Source of the DNA: Elephas maximus indicus
Lineage: Eukaryota > Chordata > Mammalia > Proboscidea > Elephantidae
NCBI RefSeq assembly: GCF_024166365.1
Contig: NC_064838.1
Coordinates: 75,966,001 to 76,030,000 of the forward strand
Direction of reading: 5' to 3'
Length of the DNA stretch: 64,000 nucleotides
The notes under the pieces were generated by a model that saw nothing but the letters and a program-made list of their open reading frames with translations, ran no database searches and had not been told where the DNA came from. Position numbers and translations under genes: made by a program. Below are positions 11,378 through 23,607 of the stretch, piece by piece. Each line of letters starts with the position of its first letter. Position 1 is the stretch's first letter.

Positions 11378-12551
11378 ACTACTGTGATGTGAGAGCTGCA
11401 GGTAGAGAGGGCTTTGCACCTCCCTTTCTGACTATGAGTCTTCAGGGGACTTAGAATGACCCCATAGGAGATTAGTAGAAGGATAAAAATTACCGTACAG
11501 ATGGCTCCACCATTGGCAACAATAGAGAGCCCTATAAAATAGATGTCAGTGCAAGCAAGTTCCAACAATGGGTACAAGTCACAGCTGAAGTGATCAATGA
11601 CATTGGGGCCACAGAAGGGGAGGTTGTACACAAAGAGAAGTTGAACCACAAAGTGCAAAATCCTCCAACCCAGGCCACCACCAGCAATAGAATGCAAACC
11701 CGTTGATTCATGATGGTCAAGTAGTGCAGTGCCTTACAGATGGCCACATAGCAGTCATAGGCCATTGCCACCAGAAGACCTCAGCACCACCAAATAAGTG
11801 TTCTATAAAGTGCTGGCCCATGCAAGCTGGGAAGGAAATAGTCTTTTTATCATAGAGTCAGTCTACAATTATTATAGGGGAATAAGCAGTGGAAAAAACA
11901 ACACCCAAGAGTGACAGATAGGCAAGGAAAAAGTACATGGGGGAGTCCAGAGAGGGGCTGACAATAACAGTCATGACAATGAGCAAGTTGCCCAACATCA
12001 TTACAATGTAAATGAGCAAAAATATGACAAATTACGCTTTTCGGCCTTCAGGATCCTGAGTGAGTCCCAGGAGGACAAATTCTGTTACATTGTTACCGTG
12101 TCCCATTTACTCTTTTACAAGACCTGTTTCAGAGATGGGAGCTCAGTAGAACAAGACCTGTAATGAAATCATGAACACAATTTTTAGTATGTCCATTAGG
12201 TCATGGAGCACTTCTTCACTATTAATCTTCTACAGTGGCTTATACTTAATAAACATTTAGAAATGTCTACTGGGTTTCTCTTCCAAATATCCCAATTCCC
12301 TCAACAATTCTACTTCTCAGATGACTGGATTGGACCTACAAATAAGCGGTTCTATCTCCAAATGTTAGTGGATCTTCTATACAGAAGAGCAGTCAGAGAC
12401 CCAACAGTTAATCTTTTTTTTAGAATAAGACAGTGCTTGGCACTGAAGTCAGTAATGACAACAAAGGAAATTATTTCTGTTCTCAAGAATCTTATTCTCT
12501 GGTGGTGAAGATAAACTCTAAATAAATAAATTTACATAGAATCAGTACTTA

Positions 12552-12595
12552 GAGTTGGTACTATTTGTGGTGAGTACCTTTACAATATGATCTAT
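12552..12595 (+). repeat. 44-bp direct repeat, copy 1
   Basis: GAGTTGGTACTATTTGTGGT onward. It matches 12892-12935 with only a few differences, 340 bp apart. The parent element was not recognised. Confidence 0.8.
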
Positions 12596-12891
12596 ACAGC
12601 ACCAAAAATAACCCCTCTTCAGGAATATCTCATTAAATATTATGATGTTCCACTATTAGAAGCTGAGTCCCTCCTGCCTCAAAGGTTGTCCAGTCTTCAT
12701 GAATCCTTAAATTTGAAGAGGCTGGAATTTGAAATGTATCAATTATTTAGCACAAAATTCCCTGTAGCAATTATTTGGACATAGATTGTCGATCTCTTCT
12801 TAAGGGTCCATAATGCTTTCTATTTCCTCTTTGCCTACCCCACCACTCTTAACACACTTCTATACTCTTTTGGGATAGAGTTGTTACTTTA

Positions 12892-12935
12892 AGTTGGTAG
12901 TATTTGTGGTGAGTACCCCTGCAATACGATCTATA
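12892..12935 (+). repeat. 44-bp direct repeat, copy 2
   Basis: AGTTGGTAGTATTTGTGGTG onward; second copy of the motif at 12552. Sequence beyond both copies differs, so it is not a simple longer tandem duplication. Confidence 0.8.
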
Positions 12936-13499
12936 TTTTCAGCAAATATTTTTGAACCGAAGTTACCAGCTAGTACTTTAGCAACCAGTATTTTCAAACC
13001 AACTGGGGGTGAGCTGGGTAGTGACGGGGGGAGAAAATAGACACTGTAAAGATAGAAGACAATGGAACAGCGTTTTATATATAATGCTTCTTAGGCACCA
13101 AGAGTGGTCAATATTAGAACTTCAATGCCCAGATTTCAAAAAGGAGTATATTCAAAGGAAAAGTCCAAACTCAGCATAAGAAAGTATGAGTTGTAGTCAT
13201 TTTCTAAATTTAGTCACAAGTCTGTCTCAATTTACTCATTGGAAAATAAAAGGATTAAATTAGATAATCTTGGAATCCTTCCTAGTTCAACTGTCTATGA
13301 TACTTTCAGTGAAAACCCACCTAATTTTATTCTGCTGGATACTTCTATTTATATATTTATAATTAAACAACAATCTCCAAGCTCATCAATGTTACTTTGA
13401 AAATGCTAGCCAGTTTTTAGATTTGACCTTTACAGTGAGCAGATAATGGGTAAGGTATCTCACTCAGTGTGTGCCTATTTAAGGCCCAGGACACCCTTA

Positions 13500-13740
13500 G
13501 AGGGGACATAGCAGTGAAGAATAATGTGAACTCTGGTAAAACAGTGTTTGAATTCCACCTTCACCACTTACTGTCTATGTGACCTTGGGCAACTTAATAA
13601 ACCTCTTTGTGGCTCAGTTTCAGAATTTGTAAAATGGGGATACTAATAACACCTACCTCTTAAGGTTGTGTGTATCTTTTTTTGCATGTAAAGCACCTAG
13701 ATCACTGCCTGGAACCTGATAATCAACAAACCATAACTTT
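13500..13740 (+). mobile_element. MIR SINE
   Basis: Classical MIR order: TTTGAATTCCACCTTCACCA, ACTTACTGTCTATGTGACC, TTGGGCAACTTAATAAACC, CTCAGTTTCAGAATTTGTAA, then AATGGGGATACTAATAAC. An ancient mammalian SINE, largely full length. Confidence 0.9.
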
Positions 13741-14029
13741 TATTATTGTTCTTGAATGTTTCACTATAGACATCGGATCAAAACAAATCATCTGGATCTT
13801 TGTCTATTTGGTAATATGTACATTATTTATAAAAAGAATATTATATACCTATAACTCATGAACACCCAGTTTCGGACATCGATAAAGCTGTACATTGTAA
13901 GAATTATCTATTTTGCTGCATATCTGTAGTAATATCTACCTGTCATGCTATGTATATTGACGGAAGTTAAGCAGAAAAAAGGAAAAGATTGTACCCATGC
14001 ATCAGATGGAGGCCTAAAGAGTAGAAAAT

Positions 14030-14460
14030 GAAAGAAAGAAGAATCAAATCAGGAAGCAGAGAAATTATAGTTAAGAAATATTATACCCAGTAAATTATAT
14101 AAAAAAAAATTATACACAATATTAATGTGTTAAGTGTGGATAGTGTTTTTAACAAATCTTCTTCAGGAAGATTTCTTCTAGTGAAAGAGTGCTGGAAGGT
14201 CAACCTCTGAGGCTTCCTGAACTTACTCAGGAGGCTTCTTGGGAAGCCATTGCAAATAAACAGAGACCCTCCTAGCAAATAAAGAACAAAAAAGAAAAGA
14301 AAATGAAAGCAAAGGAAGGTGAAAAGGGAGAGAAGACGAAAAGATAAAAGAAAGATAGGAGGAGAGGAGAAGGAAAGGGAAGAAAAAAGAAAGGAAGGGA
14401 AGGAAAAGGCGAAAAAGAAAAGAAAATTCAAAAGGAAAAACAACAACAAAAAGAACAAGA
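14030..14460 (+). repeat. Purine-rich (GA/GAAA) low-complexity tract
   Basis: Strongly strand-biased AG-rich sequence, densest at 14280-14460. It creates long chance open frames on both strands that are not genes. Confidence 0.85.
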
Positions 14461-14464
14461 ACAT

Positions 14465-15115
14465 TGACTCCTCAAAGTCCCTACCTCTTACGGTTAAGGA
14501 CAAATTCAAATGAGAGTGAATAGTACATATATAGATATAAACACAAACTTTAGGATTATTCATTGTTGGAGAAAGTTGCTGAATGACTAAACCTCAGATG
14601 TAGACAAGCTGATTTCATTTATATGGATTTGGTTTGGCGGGGACAGGAACATGTACAGAAGAATTTTGAGCTTTCTTTTAGAAACCAGCTGTAATGAGAG
14701 TTCTGTATGTCTGGGTGACTCAGGAGTTCTTTCATTTTAGAAGCTGTAGATTAATAAAGGCACATCTGCTGAAGAATATAATGGTAAAGATAGTTTATAT
14801 CTGATTATTTTTTACTACTTATCTTCTGCAAAGTCTAATGTTCTTAATCTTATTAATCATTAATGCTGGATTTCACTGAAATGAATATTCTATTGGCCAG
14901 CTAAATTACATGTAAAGAAAATGAGTATGTAAAGTATCCACTATAGTTGCAGTCCTCAAGGTGTTGATACTATAAAAACTAAAATATTAGTAGGCTTTCA
15001 ACTTAAAAGCCTAAGTTAACATCTTTCTAGAAAAAAAATCCTTTAACATATTTTTATAAGATCCTGGCTTTTTACAAATGGAAACTAAAATGCCATAGTA
15101 ACAAAAATAACCTCT
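14465..15115. other. no recognised feature
   Basis: AT-rich sequence between the purine tract and an AfroSINE. No coding signal or recognisable repeat. Confidence 0.5.
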
Positions 15116-15117
15116 AT

Positions 15118-15288
15118 AAAAAACACCCAAAAACCCAGTGCCGTCGAATCAATTCCGACTTATAGCGACCCTATAGGACAGAGTAGAACTGCCCCATAGA
15201 GTTTCCAAGGATCACCTGGTGGATTCGAACTGCCTACCCTTTGGTTAGCAGCCGTAGCACTTAACCACTACGCCAGCAGGGTTTCCTG
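15118..15288 (-). mobile_element. AfroSINE, short class
   Basis: Minus-strand copy. The reversed tail AACCCAGTGCCGTCGAATCA comes first, then GACCCTATAGGACAGAGTAG, and the reversed tRNA-like head ends at GCAGGGTTTCC. Well preserved. Confidence 0.92.
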
Positions 15289-15511
15289 ATAACCTCTATA
15301 GTACATTACAATTACAGTTTTATAAGTCTCTCTAAGTTACAGTAGATAAGGTATTTCCTGATCCCCTGTTTCTTTTCGTATATATCCTAAGGTTGTAGTC
15401 ATAATTTTAAAATATTCACACATAAAAGCACATATCAAGCTTGCAAACACAACAGGCATTTGTTCTTTATACCCTGACACACTTGATATAACACATAGTC
15501 TTAAATTCTCT

Positions 15512-15645
15512 AGCTACGGCTGCTAACCAAAGGGTAGGCAGTTTGAATCCACCAGGCACTCCTTGGAAACTCTATTGGGCAGTTCTACTCTGTCCTATAG
15601 GGTCGGTATGAGTCGGAATCGACTCGACGGCACTGGGTTTTATTG
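15512..15645 (+). mobile_element. AfroSINE, short class, 5'-truncated
   Basis: Starts inside the tRNA-like head (AGCTACGGCTGCTAACCAAA) and runs to the tail GGAATCGACTCGACGGCACT. Among the least diverged tails in the window. Confidence 0.92.
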
Positions 15646-15660
15646 GGTTAGTTCAAATAC

Positions 15661-15830
15661 AAAGCCTTGGTGGCTCAGTGGTTAAGAGCTTGGCTGTTAA
15701 CCAAAGGTCAGCAGTTCAAATCCACCAGCCACTCCCTGGAAACCCTGTAGTTTTACCCCGTGCTACAGGGTTGCTATGAGTTAGAATCAACTCAGTTGGA
15801 TGGCAACGGGCTTGGTTATTTGATTTAGTT
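15661..15830 (+). mobile_element. AfroSINE, short class
   Basis: Head AAGCCTTGGTGGCTCAGTGG (A-box-like) and a B-box-like CAGCAGTTCAAATCCACC. The tail GGATGGCAACGGGCTTGGTT lies 16 bp after the previous copy, so three AfroSINEs sit within 700 bp. Confidence 0.92.
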
Positions 15831-16420
15831 CAAATACATCTAAGTTAATTATAAATCTTTATTAATATATCACATTACCTATGAACCAAAATTACAAATC
15901 TATAGACTTGTTTTTAATGCACAACATGTTTCTTTTGTTATTTGGCAAATGGACAGCAAATGTCTACCAGGCTAAAATACTGAAGCCAAATAGACTATGT
16001 ATATTCTGATTAATTTTTGTGTTTCTCTTGCTTATTTTTACAAATTCAGAATTAACCTAATGAAATATATTTAAGACATTAGCTACATTTCAATACATCA
16101 TGTAAATTTATGAGTGTTTTCCATTAGAGATTTCAAAAACTCACCTCTTGGGTCTTGTCCTTGGTCCTGAAAATCAGGCCTTCTTTCATTGAGAATAATT
16201 GCAGATACTCATGTATTTATCTGCAAACACAGAACACATGGCAATGTGTGTTCAGTAGATCTAGTAATAGTTCCAAGTGGTTACACTTTTCATGCTTCCA
16301 TACAAGCTGTTCATCATATGTATATATATATATTTTTTTTTTATAAATGTGGAGGTGTATATGTATCCAAAGTGGATGCCTGGAATATGAAGACACTTAA
16401 AAATATTGTCAGTTTTTAAT
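15831..16420. other. no recognised feature
   Basis: AT-rich sequence with a short (TA)n/T run at about 16318-16342. Overlapping open frames near 16155-16419 show no domain. Confidence 0.5.
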
Positions 16421-16423
16421 TGA

Positions 16424-16602
16424 AACCCTGGTATTTAGTAGTTAAGTTCTACGGTTGCCAACCAAAAGGTTAGTAGTTCAAATCCACCAGGTGCTTTTTG
16501 GAAACTCTATGGGGGCAGTTCTACTCTGCCCTATAGGGTCGCTATGAATCAAGATTGACCTGACTACAAAGGGTTTGGCTTCATTTTGGTTTTGGTCAGT
16601 TT
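16424..16602 (+). mobile_element. AfroSINE, short class
   Basis: ACCAAAAGGTTAGTAGTTCA head, GGGGGCAGTTCTACTCTGCC middle, CTATAGGGTCGCTATGAATC, and a diverged tail ending GGGTTTGGCTTC. Confidence 0.9.
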
Positions 16603-16604
16603 TT

Positions 16605-17555
16605 ACAGTACAAAGATAGTATATAGATGAATGTTCTTACCTGTTGGGAAAATGTGCTCAAAGAACAACGAAGATGCTGTGTTTGCATGAGTTTGTAAAA
16701 ACTGGGCAAATTAATGGAAATTAACCTGGCCAAGCCTGTTATTTAGTGGCACAAACAAAGAAAAAAGGAAAAATTACTGATATTAGTTATTTGAATTTTT
16801 CTCCTTTTAATTAAGATGAAGCAACCAAAAAGTATTTTACTTTGACTGAGGATTTAGGGTAACACTCATGTCCCTAGTCATTAATTCTGTACCTAACAAG
16901 GCAAATGCTGGGATTTATCTTCCCAGAAAAGTCAAAGACAGAGTTTTCTCACAGATAGAAGCAGAACTTTTCAGCAATTCAGTCATTCAAAAAGCATATC
17001 CAAAAACCATTTCTTTCCTCATTAGAAGAATGCCCCTACATCCCTCCAACTTCACTTCAGAAAATCATGCACTTCCAGAAATTCCTACAAGCAATGAGAG
17101 ATAAGTATTAACAGAAAATATAAGAAGAGAACATCTACAGATCTAGATGCCAATTAAAGAGAGCCTCCAGCCTGGATAGGAATTGGAGTTTTCAGAAATC
17201 TCTTGGGTCATTCTGTCAGGAAATAATTCTTCCATTTATAAATGCAGACGTAGTGCGTGGCTTTTTACATCATCACTGTTTTAAGTGAAAGACAATGCAA
17301 GTTCATTATAAATTAGTTTGTTAGAATATTTGGAACAAATTCAAATGAAATTACCTCTCCTGGACAGTTTTCCTCCCTATACAATCCCTATCGGAAAAAG
17401 ACTTGGGTCTTGCCAAGAAAAAGTAGCAGACAAGCAAGTAATGAGAAAAGTCTGTAATGTGAAGAGAAAATTCTAAAATAAGTTGAATAAGAAATTATGA
17501 GTTTTATATTAGTAAATCTTTATGTAATGCAGATAATGTTTATTTCAAAATGAAG
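16605..17555. other. no recognised feature
   Basis: AT-rich sequence. An open frame at 16868-17104 encodes 78 residues with no recognised domain, no homologue known to the annotator and no clear start context. It is treated as chance. Confidence 0.45.
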
Positions 17556-17559
17556 AGAG

Positions 17560-18132
17560 AACAAGCCCCAGATTCCCTTGCCTAACCATATTCCTAGCAG
17601 AGGAAGGCCTTACTCTGACTGTTAGAGAGTATATACCCAATAAACCCTACGGCTCAGAGGCAGAGAGCATTGAACTAGCTAAGTGACTGATATTTACCTT
17701 CCAATTCTTGAAAAGGCAGATAGGCACAATTCTGCAGCTCTGGATAGGAACAAATGTTGATCTAGGTCAGCTGGAACCATACTGATCTATTTCTGAAACA
17801 CGATCAACAATTGCTTTCATCAATAGTCACAACATAAAGATTTAACTCTCAATCCAAGAGGATGTGTCTTAATTTAATCACTTTATTCTCAGTTGGACCA
17901 AGACTCATCTTGATTAGGACTTCAGACTGGCACCTTAACTTTGAGCCAGGTAAAATTTTACTTGCATGCATGGCTCCTTTACACAAAATTGATATATTTT
18001 ATCAGCTAACCCTGAAGCTTGCCATAACCTTGAAGTTTACAGTTGTGATGTCCGATTAATAAATACTTCATATTCAAAAGTTTTTAGTTGAGTTTTCTGT
18101 CATTTGCAACCAAAAGCAACCTAACTGAAACA
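17560..18132 (+). mobile_element. LTR-like fossil (MaLR/ERVL type), solo
   Basis: The 3' end has an AATAAA signal (about 18057) followed by TTGAGTTTTCTGTCATTTGC and AACCAAAAGCAACCTAACTG, the pattern seen at the 3' ends of MLT1-type LTRs. The left boundary is uncertain. No internal retroviral region is attached. A broken old fossil. Confidence 0.45.
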
Positions 18133-18134
18133 CC

Positions 18135-19715
18135 CTGATCTTAAATGTATATATGAATTTGGATTAATTTATGTGTATGAGTGTGTTTTTGAGACAGTGT
18201 CAATTGATTTAATTTTTACATTATAATCTGTTGTAACTGTTTCAAAATTTAAATACAATTTCCATATTGTTCTTCTTTGAAATGAACTTCTAGAATCAGA
18301 GAAATGTTAGGCATAGTTATATGTGAAAAAAAAAGAAAGAAGTGAAATATATGTTTACTTTTTTCCCAAGGATATACTTAGCATACTCACAATTTTGTGA
18401 GATAAAATTTAGACATGAGCACACTCTAAGTTAATTCATTACATTCTTCTGGCAGTCCATGGCATGTTAATTATCCTTTGCTAATTATTAATACCACAAT
18501 TAAGATGTATCAATTCTGTTTTTTGTCTTCTTTTTTTCTTAGTACAGTTTTTGCATTAGAAAGCCATAATCCTAGTGCTCAGATAACTTTGGAAATGTCT
18601 ATTTTATGAACATATGCAGGCAGACACATTGGCAGAAGCCTAATACTGCCATCCATGATGAACAACACTAGGAGGTGGAATTCTAAAGTTTCCTGATAGA
18701 GCTTCGAGATGCATGCTGTTTGAAAGACAACTAGTAGAAGATCACTGGGCTCTCATAGAGACGTGAGTAAATGACATCATGAGCGCCCTTTATGTCATGG
18801 GTGATGTCAGAGGTTCATTTGCTAAGAGATTGATCAGCGTCACAAAACATAAAAAAACAAGATAGTACATACAGATACATGGCAAGGAATGTGGCTCAGA
18901 GGAAGTCTATCATATTCATAAGTATAATTTTCAAAACAAAATGGAAACTCTGGCAAGATTTCCACTTCTCTTGTTGAGAGATATGAATGCAATATTCACT
19001 TCCTGCTAAAGAAAAAGAAGATACTTTGTTTTCAAAAGTAAGTTCTCATATAGAAGGGTGTGATTCAATATGGAAATCTGCTGAAATTCTCCCTCTGAAT
19101 GGTACCAACTTAGTCAAAAAAGGCAAAGTTCATTCTACCCAGTGCCCAGCTGTATGAGCAGTATATTCAGCGTGCAGGAAGCACTTGGTTCTCACAGTCA
19201 GAGCTATGTCTGGCTCTTTACACACTCATGGGTTGTGGTTAATGCACTCACCATTTGGTCAGGCAAAGAATCTCTTGAGAAATGGACAGTCAAGAAATGA
19301 AGTGGTAGAGAATGCTGTTATGGAAGGCGTTATGGGTATTCTGAGGGAAGATTAAAGTGGGTCATGTAGATGACAACAAAAAACCCAGGCATTGGCTCAA
19401 AAAAAATAGAATGCCTTTGGCATAACCCCCAGAAGTGGTCACTTGAATATTTAAAATGAATGACATACAATTATGCCCAGAATAACAACATATTCCCCTA
19501 AGCCAAGCTAAGTCACCAATGTGGTAAGAGACTATGCTGTATAGCAATAGCAGGAAAGCTCTTAAAATAGGGCCAAGGACCAATGCATAGTTGTAGAGAA
19601 ATTGCAAAGAACCACTGGCTACAACTCCTGGTGGCTTAAAATGAATTTATCCTGAAATAAAATTTTTTTTTCTGAAAGATTTTTAATTCCACTTTGGGCT
19701 TCACTTACTTTGTAA
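18135..19715. other. no recognised feature
   Basis: Mixed AT-rich sequence up to the truncated 3' edge of the minus-strand L1. No coding domain was seen. Sequence between 19100 and 19640 is slightly more GC-rich but unassigned. Confidence 0.45.
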
Positions 19716-19718
19716 TTA

Positions 19719-22158
19719 GACATTTTTACTATGTTCACTCTTCCTATCCATGAGCAAGGTATGTTTTTCCACTTAAGTATGTCCTTTTTGGTTTCTTGTA
19801 GTAGTACTTTGTAGTTCTGCTTGTATAGGTCTTTTACATCTTTGGTAAGATTTATTCCTAAGTATTTTATCTTCTTGGGGGCTACTGCGAATGGTATTGA
19901 TTTGGTTATTTCCTCTTCGATGTTCTTTTTGTTGACGTAGAGGAATCCAAGTGATTTTTGTGTGTTTATCTTATAACCTGAGACTCTGCCAAACACTTCA
20001 TTTCGTTTCAGGAGTTTTCTGGAGGATTCCTTAGGGTTTTCTGTGTATAAGATCATGTCATCTGCAAATAGAGATAATTTTACTTCTTCCTTGCCAATCC
20101 GGATGCCCTTTATTTCTTTGTCTAGCCTAATTTGCCTAGGACCTCTAGCACAATGTTGAATAAGAGCGGTGATAAAGGGCATCCTTGTCTGGTTCCCGTT
20201 CTCAAGGGAAATGCTTTCAGGCTCTCTCCATTTAGAATGATGTTGGCTGTTGGCTTTGTATAGATGCCCTTTATTATGTTGAGGAATTTTCCTTCGATTC
20301 CTATTTTGCTGAGAGTTTTTATCATAAATGGGTGTTGGACTTTGTCAAATGCTTTTTCTGCATCAATTGATAAGATCATGTGGTTTTTGTCTTTTGTTTT
20401 ATTTATGCGGTGGATTACATTAATGGTTTTTCTAATATTAAACCAGCCTTTCATACCTGATATAAATCCCACTTGGTCATGGTGGATTATTTTTTTTGAT
20501 ATGTTGTTGAATTCTATTGGCTAGAATTTTGTTGAGCATTTTTGCATCTATGTTCATGAGGGATATAGGTCTGTAATTTTCTTTTTTTGTAATGTCTTTA
20601 CCTGGTTTTGGTATCAGGGAGATGGTGGCTTCATAGAATGAGTTGGGTAGTATTCCGTCATTTTCTATGCTTTGAAATACCTTTAGTAGTAGTGGTGTTA
20701 ACTCTTCTCTGAAAGTTTGGTAGAATTCTGCAGTAAAGCCAACCGGGCCAGGGCACTTTTTTGTTGGGAATTTTTTGATTACTGTTTCAATCTCTTTTTT
20801 AGTTATGGGTCTATTTAGTTGTTCTACTTCTGATTGTGTTAGTTCAGGTAGGTAGTGTTTTTCCAGGAATTCATCCATTTCTTCTAGGTTTTCAAATTTG
20901 TTAGAGTACAATTTTTCGTAATAATCTAATATGATTCTTTTAATTTCAGTTGGGTCTGTTGTGATGTGGCCCATCTCGTTTCTTATTCGGGTTATTTGTT
21001 TCCTTTCCTATATTTCTTTAGTCAGTCTGGCCAATGGTTTATCAATTTTGTTAATTTTTTCGAAGAACCAGCTTTTGGCTTTGTTAATTTTTTCAATTGT
21101 TTTTCTGTTCTCTAATTCATTTAGTTCAGCTCTAATTTTTATCATTTGTTTTCTTCTGGTGCCTGATGGATTCTTTTGTTGCTCACTTTCTATTTGTTCA
21201 AGATATAGGGACAGTTCTCTGATACTGGCTTTCTTCTTTTTGTACGTGTGCATTTATCGATGTAAATTGACCTCTGAGCACTGCTTTTGCTGTGTCCCAG
21301 AGGTTTTGATAGGAAGTATTTTCAGTCTCGTTGCATTCTATGAATTTCTTTATTCCCTCCTTAATGTCTTCTATAACCCAGTCTTTTTTCAGGAGGGTAT
21401 TGTTCAGTTTCCAAGTATTTGATTTCTTTTCCCTAATTTTTCTGTTATTGATTTCCACTTTTATGGCCTTGTGGTCTGAGAAGATGCTTTGTAATATTTC
21501 GATGTTTTTGATCTTGCAAAGGTTTGTTTTATGACCTAATATGTGGTCTATTCTAGGGAATGTTCCACATGCGCTAGAAAAAAGTATACTTTGCAACATT
21601 GGGGTGGAGAGTTCTGTATAAGTCAATGATGTCAAGTTGGTTGATTGTAGTAATTAGGTCTTCCATGTCTCTATTGAGCTTCTTACTGGATGTCCTGTCC
21701 TTCTCCGAAAGTGGTGTGTTGAAGTCTCCTACTATATATGTGGAGGTGTCTATCTCACTTTTCAATTCTGTGAAAATTTGATTCATGTATCTTGCAGCCC
21801 TGTCATTGGGTGCATAAATATTTAATATGGTTATATCTTTCTGGTCAATTGTCCCTTTTATCATTATATAGTGTCCTTCTTTATCCTTTCTGGTGGATTT
21901 AAGTCTAAAGTCTATTTTGTCAGAAATTAATATTGCTACTCCTCTTCTTTTTTGCTTATTGTTTGCTTGATATATTTTTTTCCATGCTTTGAGTTTTAGT
22001 TTGTTTGTGTCTCTAAGTCTAAGGTGTGTCTCTTGTAGGCAGCATATAGACGGATCGTGTTTCTTTATCCGGTCTGAGACTCTCTGTCTCTTTATTGGTG
22101 CATTTAGTTCATTTACATTCAGCGTAATTATAGATAAGTAAGTGTTAAGTGTTGTCAT
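19719..22158 (-). pseudogene. L1 ORF2p N-terminal two-thirds, several breaks
   Basis: Starts [18 protein letters not shown] at 22158. Endonuclease motifs [17 protein letters not shown] and FSDHKA are visible, though SDH lies in another frame. The RT motifs [50 protein letters not shown] and FADDMILY follow. The reading is split over at least five frames (22158-21574, 21635-21198, 21253-21008, 20974-20477, 20472-20122, 20182-19719), so it is non-functional. The catalytic FADD is kept. The sequence is cut after [14 protein letters not shown]. Confidence 0.92.
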
Positions 22159-22630
22159 CTTGATGCCTTTTTATGTGTGTTATCGACAATTTCATTTTTC
22201 CACTTACTTTTTTGTGCTGAGATGTTTTTCTTTGTAAATTGTGTGTTCCTCATTTTCATAGTATTTGACTTTATGTTTGCTGAGTCGTTACATTTTTCTT
22301 GCTTTTTATTTTGAGTTATGGAGTTGTTATACCGCTTTGTGGTTACCTTAAGTAAAATCCTAACTTGTATTGTCCTATATCGCCTTGTATCCCTCTCCAT
22401 ATGGCAGTTCTATGCCACCTGTATTTAGTCCCTCTTTTTGATTATTGTGATCTTTTACATATTGAATTCAATGATTCCCTGTTTTTAGCATTTTTTTTAA
22501 TTAATCTTAATTTGTTTTTGTGATTTCCCTATTTGAGTTGATATCAGGATGTTCTGTTTTGTGACCTTGTATTGTGCTGCTATCTGATATTATTGGTTTT
22601 CTGACCAATTTCCTTTAGTATTTCTTGTAG

Positions 22631-23607
22631 CTATGGTTTTGTTTTTGCAAATTCTCTAAGCTTGTGTTTATCTGAAAATATCTTAACTTCGCCTTCATAT
22701 TTCAGAGAGAGTTTTGCTGGATATATGATCCTTGGCTGGCAGTTTTTCTCCTTCAGTGGTCTGCATATGTCATCCCATTGCCTTCTTGTCTGCATGGTTT
22801 CTGCTGAGTAGTCTGAACTTATTCTTATTGATTCTCCGTTGTAGGAGACCTTTCTTTTATCCCTGGCTGCTTTTAAAATTTTCTCTTTGGCTTTGGCAAG
22901 TTTGATGATAATATGTCTTGGTGTTTTCCTTTTTGGATCAATCTTAAATGGGGTTCGATGAGCATCTTGGATAGATATCCTTTCGTCTTTCATGATGTCA
23001 GGGAAGTTTTCAGTCAGCAGATCTTCAACTATTCTCTCTGTGTTTTCTGTCCTCTCTCCCTGTTCTGGGGCTCCAATCACACGCAAGTTATCCTTCTTGA
23101 TAGAGTCCCACATGATTCTTAGGGTTTCTTCATTTTTTTAAATTCTTTTATCTGATTTTTTTCTGCTATGTTGGTGTTAATTCCCTGGTCCTCCAGATTT
23201 CCCACTCTCCATTCTAGTTGCTTGACTCTGCTCCTCTGACTTCCTATTGCATTGTCTAATTCCGTAATTTTATTGTTAATCTTTTGGATTTCTGAATGCT
23301 GTCTCTCTATGGATTCTTGCAACTTATTAATTTTTCCACTATGTTCTTGAATAATCTTTTTGAGTTCTTCAACAGTTTTATCAGTGTGTTCCTTGGCTTT
23401 TTCTGCAGTTTGCCTTATTTCATTTCTGAGGTCATCCCTGATGTCTTGAAGCATTCTGTAAATTAGTTTTTTATATTCTGTATCTGATAATTCCAGGATT
23501 GTCTTTTCATTTGGAAAAGATTTTGATTCTTTTGTTTGGGGGGTTGTAGAAGCTGTGATGGTCTGCTTCTTTATGTGGTTTGGTATCGACTGCTGTCTCC
23601 GAGCCAT
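22631..23607 (-). pseudogene. L1 ORF1p, frame broken
   Basis: ATG at 23607 gives MARRQQSIPNHIKKQ. The coiled-coil region runs to EFKKMKKP, then a stop at about 23119. The RRM and C-terminal part continues in another frame from 23113 (MWDSIKKDNLRVIGAPEQ) to 22631. The break lies at an A7 run (T7 on the plus strand) that is also seven long in the plus-strand L1. Between the two parts the family's expected reading would need one more A. Confidence 0.9.

Larger units (their letters stand above)
4575..12106 (-). pseudogene. OR4A-like olfactory receptor pseudogene split by L1
   Basis: An odorant receptor gene, a seven-transmembrane GPCR of olfactory neurons, now dead. The 5' part runs 12106 to 11371 and the 3' part 4827 to 4575, with a 6.5-kb L1 between them. 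The start reads MGHGNNVTEFVLLGL with the N-terminal glycosylation site. [11 protein letters not shown] marks the end of TM3, with the usual Arg of DRY changed to Cys. [16 protein letters not shown] (EC2), [17 protein letters not shown] (TM6) and [16 protein letters not shown] (TM7) follow. The L1 falls inside TM6. The 5' part also carries at least two in-frame stops (a TAA soon after TM1 begins and a TGA in the TM2-TM3 loop) and at least two frameshifts, so it is broken independently of the insertion. RPVSNFP and RNSEM resemble OR4A members best. The last ~25 codons may be readthrough past the usual end. Confidence 0.9.
12107..13495. other. upstream region of OR4A-like pseudogene; little recognised
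   Basis: AT-rich. 12385-12530 resembles an L2 fragment on the minus strand (a CAAGAATCTTATTCTCTGGT-type block). A ~44-bp motif occurs twice (12552-12595, 12892-12935). The open frame 12203-12508 has no recognisable domain. No OR promoter or noncoding exon could be assigned. Confidence 0.45.

Noticed and set aside
14081-14563. Long frames on both strands, one Phe/Leu-rich, one Lys/Glu/Arg-rich
   Set aside because: Both come from the AG-rich low-complexity tract; no start context or domain.
16868-17104. 78-codon frame MSLVINSVPNKANAGIYLP...
   Set aside because: No domain, repeat-poor AT-rich context and ordinary length for chance; not supported as a gene.
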